Assembly: GCA_963556255.1 (NCBI GenBank)
Contig: OY744605.1
Coordinates: 40,206,108 to 40,270,107, forward strand
Length of the DNA stretch: 64,000 nucleotides
Reading direction: 5' to 3'
Source of the DNA: Allolobophora icterica
Taxonomy: Eukaryota; Annelida; Clitellata; Crassiclitellata; Lumbricidae
Shown here piece by piece: positions 60,901 to 64,000 of the stretch. The stretch's first letter is position 1. Each line of letters starts with the position of its first letter. The notes beneath the pieces were generated by a model that saw nothing but the letters and a program-made list of their open reading frames with translations, was not told the DNA's origin and made no database searches. Both the position numbers and the translations under genes were made by a program.

Positions 60901-61151
60901 GAATTAATATTCGACCTTACCTTAGTTTTCAACTCGCTGAGAACTTTATTTGGTTGGGAAATATACTTTCTCGGAGTAAGAATTGGAGCTCGAATATCGG
61001 GAACTGGAGAGTCGAGCAAGTTTTTATCCTTAGAATCATCTTTGCTGATAGCAGCAATCAGATCCGCTTTTGGCAGTTTCCAATATCCGACCATGCCGCT
61101 CCGTTTTGCCATAACTCTCAACTCTTTTGCAGTTTTCAACTTGTAGTCCAT
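57926..61151 (-). pseudogene. Protein-primed family B DNA polymerase (right copy, badly broken)
   Basis: ATG at 61151 opens the same SAP-like N terminus as the left copy ('TAKELRVMAKRSGMVGYWKL'). Recognisable blocks run in order to NNSVFGKT near 57970, where the satellite cuts the gene; the DTDSL motif and C terminus are absent. Frame changes lie near 60350, 60005, 59865, within 58660-58985 and near 58250. A stop replaces the Tyr after DANNL at 58360-58362. A 175-bp MITE sits at 58987-59161. The Cys/His cluster (CHICG ... DHCHLSGK) and ADFEC near 59770 are present. The lesions differ from those of the left copy, so the two decayed separately. Confidence 0.85.
58987..59161. mobile_element. hAT-type MITE inside the right polymerase relic, 175 bp
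   Basis: The ends CAGGGGCGTCTA and TAGACGCCCCTG are exact inverses. Perfect 8-bp duplications TGTCGATG lie at 58979-58986 and 59162-59169. Viral homology resumes on both sides, so the virus copy was already resident host DNA when this element landed. Confidence 0.92.
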
Positions 61152-61164
61152 TCTATTATATATA

Positions 61165-61182
61165 TAAGTAAACATTTCTTTA
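61165..61182 (-). promoter_or_regulatory. Shared 18-bp upstream motif, polymerase copy
   Basis: On the minus strand TAAAGAAATGTTTACTTA lies 13 bases before the polymerase ATG (61151), followed by a TATATATATAA run. An almost identical motif precedes the SAP-like gene at 61826. Two hits in one block suggest a viral gene-class promoter. Confidence 0.45.
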
Positions 61183-61334
61183 AGTGTTGTTTAAGAAAAA
61201 CACAAATATTTATTTATGTTTAATTTTTTTATTTTTTTAATCTAAGTTTTCAAATTTTTTCGGATCTCTATCTCACAGCTCATTCACAACGGAATCGATA
61301 GTTTTGTCTTATTTTTCAAACGTTTCATCATCGA

Positions 61335-61826
61335 CTACATTCCGGTGCTAATTCTATCGTACACCTTAATTTTGTATCTATTTCGCTATACTTTTCCATT
61401 ATACCATTCCATTATTGGCGCGTTTTGACCATGCGCCTTAGCTGCTTTGTACATCGACGGATACACGACAACATCACCGTTTTCTAGGTCTAAAATTTCT
61501 CCTTTTCTGGGCTGATTTCTGATATACCTCGCTCTATCATACGCGCCTTTCTGGAAGTTTCTTTTCAGTATTCGTTCTTTCCGATATTCTTTCCAGTATC
61601 CTTTCTGATATTCTTTCTGATCTTCTTTCGGATATTCTTTCCGATATTCTTTCTGCTGTTCTTGCCTTTGTCGTCTCTCTAGTTTCTGTAGTTTATCTTT
61701 TTCTGAGTCATCGCGAGCAAGAATCTCCATTGCGCTCAATAGAGCTATAAGTTCGGGCTTGTTGACATGAGCACAACCCTTAACGTTGTGCTGGACCAGT
61801 AAGCTTCTCACCTCTGGAAGTTTCAT
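61335..61826 (-). pseudogene. SAP-like basic protein (right copy, internal stop)
   Basis: It starts MKLPEVRSLLVQHNVKGCAH and keeps the order SAP-like motif, charged middle (many KEYRKEY-type repeats), 'YPSMYKAAKAHGQ' and 'MEWYNGK'. A TAG at 61386-61388 interrupts it where the left copy has methionine. The frame then continues 'RNRYKIKVYD' to a stop at 61335. The charged region is expanded relative to the left copy. Confidence 0.65.
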
Positions 61827-61842
61827 CTTCTTATAAGTAATC

Positions 61843-61860
61843 TAAGTAAACATCTCTTTA
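61843..61860 (-). promoter_or_regulatory. Shared 18-bp upstream motif, SAP-like gene copy
   Basis: TAAAGAGATGTTTACTTA on the minus strand, 16 bases before the ATG at 61826, differs at one base from the polymerase-upstream motif at 61165-61182. The left SAP-like gene keeps only a diverged AAACATTTC/TTTAAAG text at this place. Confidence 0.45.
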
Positions 61861-61934
61861 TGTATGTTTAAGAAAAAAATTAAATTTTATTCACGGCCTT
61901 CGCACTTAGCATTTAGCATTTAAATCGCGGCGAT

Positions 61935-63224
61935 TTAAGACGAGCTCCTACCGTAGACGACGTTTGGCTTCTGTCCGTCCGATTGAAACTCTAGCAACTT
62001 GTCCGAAATTACGATAGCATAAGCTTCGGTTTCGGCCGGCATTGCCTTATTCAATATAGCTTTGATCTGAATATCGACGACCGACGATTTTAACCGCTCA
62101 GATTGTTTGCCAACGTCGAATACCATTAGCGGATATAGATCTTTATAATCACTTGGTGTTATATTACTTTGCGTTATCAACTGATCCATTCCGTAGAATT
62201 TTTCGCTAAACGTTGCCGCGGCTCGGTACGCTCTCGAGAATTGTTGATTAGGAAACGATAGGTTGTAGTCTACAGCCGGGTATCTTTCCTGATTCATCAT
62301 CACGTACATGTTCTTAAGATCGCAATGGTCGAAGATCGACGGATTAGCTTCTTGATTTCCGTCACGTCTTGTCTGAAATCCTACGATTATACAACTCGGT
62401 TTTTCAGGAGATGTCTTGACGCTTAGTCTCCAACTGAAAGTAGTCGACTGAGGAACCGTTATGGTGTCGCATTGACGAGCGCGATAGGCTACAGCCAACG
62501 ATGCTTTCGATTCGACCGTTTTATACAACTGCATTTTTTCCATATCGGATGGAATAATGTGAGGCATAAACCACGATATCTTCTCTATTGCAACTTTTCC
62601 AGCCGCTCCATCGTTACCTCTAAAAATTACATCGTCGTCAGCTTTTCGCACTAACGTTTCAAACCGTAAACAATCTTGTCGTAATCATCGCAAAAACCGA
62701 AGATATGCTTTAATGCAACTATAAAGCTGAACGTTCCCTTAGCAGTTGGTTTTTGAATAAGATACTGTTGTCTGACCGCAAACCCCGTGTTATTATCAAT
62801 GGTTGCGGCACCGTCTTTGTACCACAGCTGATTTAAACCTTGCGCCAGTTGAAAATCGTTTGGGTATTTAAGCAGTCCGAGCATCGTGGTAGCTTGACCC
62901 GGATGAAATAACGTTTCTATTTCTTGATTCGCTCCATAAAGAATACGATATTTGACTAAATAGATGCATAAGCCCGTTGTTCGTAACAGTGACGTCATCG
63001 GAATTAACGTATGCGGTGTTATCAGCTTTAGTCAGTCTTCCTTCGAATAGCAAATACGATTCCGAAGGGTGGCTGAACAAGTCTTGGAGTTCAATGTTTA
63101 TACGAATCTCGCCTGTTGTGTTTAGATTCGTTCTCGCAGTAGGTTCGTACTCGTGAAATTCGTATCGTTCGATACTCTCGTCCGTCAAAGGTTGTTCCGT
63201 GAATCTTAGTATATCTGATTGCAT
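61935..63224 (-). pseudogene. Major capsid protein, double-jelly-roll type (right copy, two frameshifts)
   Basis: It starts MQSDILRFTEQPL at 63224. The first frame runs to about 62950, the second (with 'FHPGQATTMLGLLKYPND') to about 62655, and the third ('KADDDVIFRGN', 'NPSIFDHCDLKNMYV', 'RYPAVDYNLSF', 'FYGMDQLITQSNI', 'DYKDLYPLMVFDV') to the stop at 61935. About 430 codons and the block order fit the hexon-like capsid proteins of Polinton/adintovirus-type elements; I assign that from family memory, not from a search. Neighbours (minor capsid upstream, SAP-like downstream, same strand) fit a virion gene cluster. Confidence 0.7.
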
Positions 63225-63272
63225 TCTTTTATTAATAATATATGATTTTATTTATTTGTAAATATAAATAAC

Positions 63273-63815
63273 CTACGCAAGTTTCAATCCACCTCCGTTT
63301 AATCGTCTAACGAGATCTTGAATTCTAATAGCGCTCTTTGCATTGGAATTCATACCGTGCCCCATCATTAAATTATTTATATTTGTATTCTTCGAACGCG
63401 CTCCGTCGTTAATTAGTCTAGTTAGAACGTCTTTACTTTCTTGAGTTAGAACGTCTTTACTTTCTACCGGTTGCGGTTGGAACGCTGGAAGCGCTGAAAG
63501 AGCTGAAAGCGCATTCGAAGCGAGTTCCGTAGCAGCAGGCCTTGTAGTCGGTAAATTTTTGGGACTCATAATTTTAGCAACCGCTTTATCGACTAGTCGT
63601 TTCCCGGCGTCAGCTGCGACAGTTTTACCAACATCCAGCGCTTTTTACCCGATGTCTTTAGCCGCATCTTTTCCTACGCTGAGAGCGGTTGTCGCTATTT
63701 GTTTAGCCGCATTCGACGTAAATAGTTTCTTGAAAAAACCCGCAACGATATCGAATATTCCCGCCCCTCCGATAACATATTGTTTCTTATACCTTCTTTT
63801 AGCAACTACTAACAT
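63273..63815 (-). pseudogene. Minor-capsid-like protein with hydrophobic N terminus
   Basis: It starts MLVVAKRRYKKQYVIGGAG at 63815, followed by 'IFDIVAGFFKKLF', an amphipathic hydrophobic helix after a GG pair, then alanine/lysine-rich repeats ('AAKQIATTALSVGKDAAKDI'). A TAA at 63646-63648 interrupts it. The frame resumes and ends with 'QDLVRRLNGGGLKLA' at 63273. Position just before the major capsid gene and the GG-amphipathic pattern recall minor capsid/pVI-like proteins that protease processes. That identity is inferred. Confidence 0.5.
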
Positions 63816-63817
63816 TT

Positions 63818-64000
63818 TTATATTAATGACATTATATTTTTATATTCATTTCTATTTATCGCTGCTTGTCTTAGTAACTCGTCGCATATACCAACTATCT
63901 CAATTCTCACACCCGTATTGCCTGCCTCGAAGCTGGCCATTCGCAGAGATAACATTTCTATTAATGCATTAGGATCTTGAGGAATAACGATATGCTGTAG
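63818..64000 (-). CDS. C-terminal end of an unknown viral gene (cut by window edge)
   Basis: An open frame from the window edge encodes 60 residues, including 'IPQDPNALIEMLSLRM' and 'IVGICDELLRQAAINRNEY', and ends with TAA at 63818. The next gene's ATG follows after two bases, so the two are tightly packed. Helical; no family recognised. Confidence 0.5.
   Translation of the reverse strand, partial: LQHIVIPQDPNALIEMLSLRMASFEAGNTGVRIEIVGICDELLRQAAINRNEYKNIMSLI

Overview
The window is animal (invertebrate metazoan) nuclear DNA. It has AT-rich, intron-rich host genes with GT-AG splice sites, tRNA-derived SINEs, many relics of non-LTR retrotransposons and a dense population of short hAT-type inverted-repeat elements. 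I cannot name the phylum from the sequence alone.

Host genes. Positions 1205-25634 hold 31 phase-consistent plus-strand exons of URB1 (NPA1), a nucleolar HEAT/ARM-type protein of large-subunit ribosome biogenesis. The start exon was not found; the stop codon is inside the window. Convergent to it on the minus strand is a gene with an F-box-like exon (28998-29205) spliced in phase to an 848-nt last exon (26085-26932). A minus-strand THAP-domain gene (36393-34261) lies head to tail with a plus-strand P-element/THAP9-type transposase relic (33301-33969) that has lost its catalytic core.

Repeat core (36.8-46.8 kb). A 5'-truncated, frameshifted LINE (about 39901-45809) sits inside a 20-bp minisatellite. 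It is split by a 2,370-bp inverted-repeat element with a perfect 9-bp target duplication. That element's interior is almost only TATG/CATA arrays that switch strand several times. A 267-bp hAT-type MITE splits the LINE again. At least eight hAT-type MITEs with recognisable 8-bp duplications occur across the window.

Endogenous virus-like region (46.8-64 kb). Genes resembling Polinton/adintovirus-type DNA viruses appear in two main, partly inverted blocks. The left block carries protein-primed family B DNA polymerase, adenain-like protease and an F5/8C-tipped fibre-like gene (all plus). Convergent to these are a SAP-like basic protein and the tail of a major capsid gene (minus). The right block, all minus, carries the end of an unknown gene, a minor-capsid-like gene, the major capsid gene, the SAP-like protein and a second polymerase. 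A third, isolated fibre relic lies at 46836-47440. Nearly every viral gene has stops or frameshifts, and the second polymerase also carries a MITE with an 8-bp duplication, so the copies are old and resident in the host genome. A 157-bp AACGTT-rich satellite marks the breakpoint between the blocks. A 3-kb inverted-repeat cassette lies immediately upstream of the left polymerase.

The most unusual items are the strand-switching microsatellite element, the 3-kb cassette with nuclear-receptor-like half-site triplets, and the two rearranged virus blocks with a shared upstream motif.
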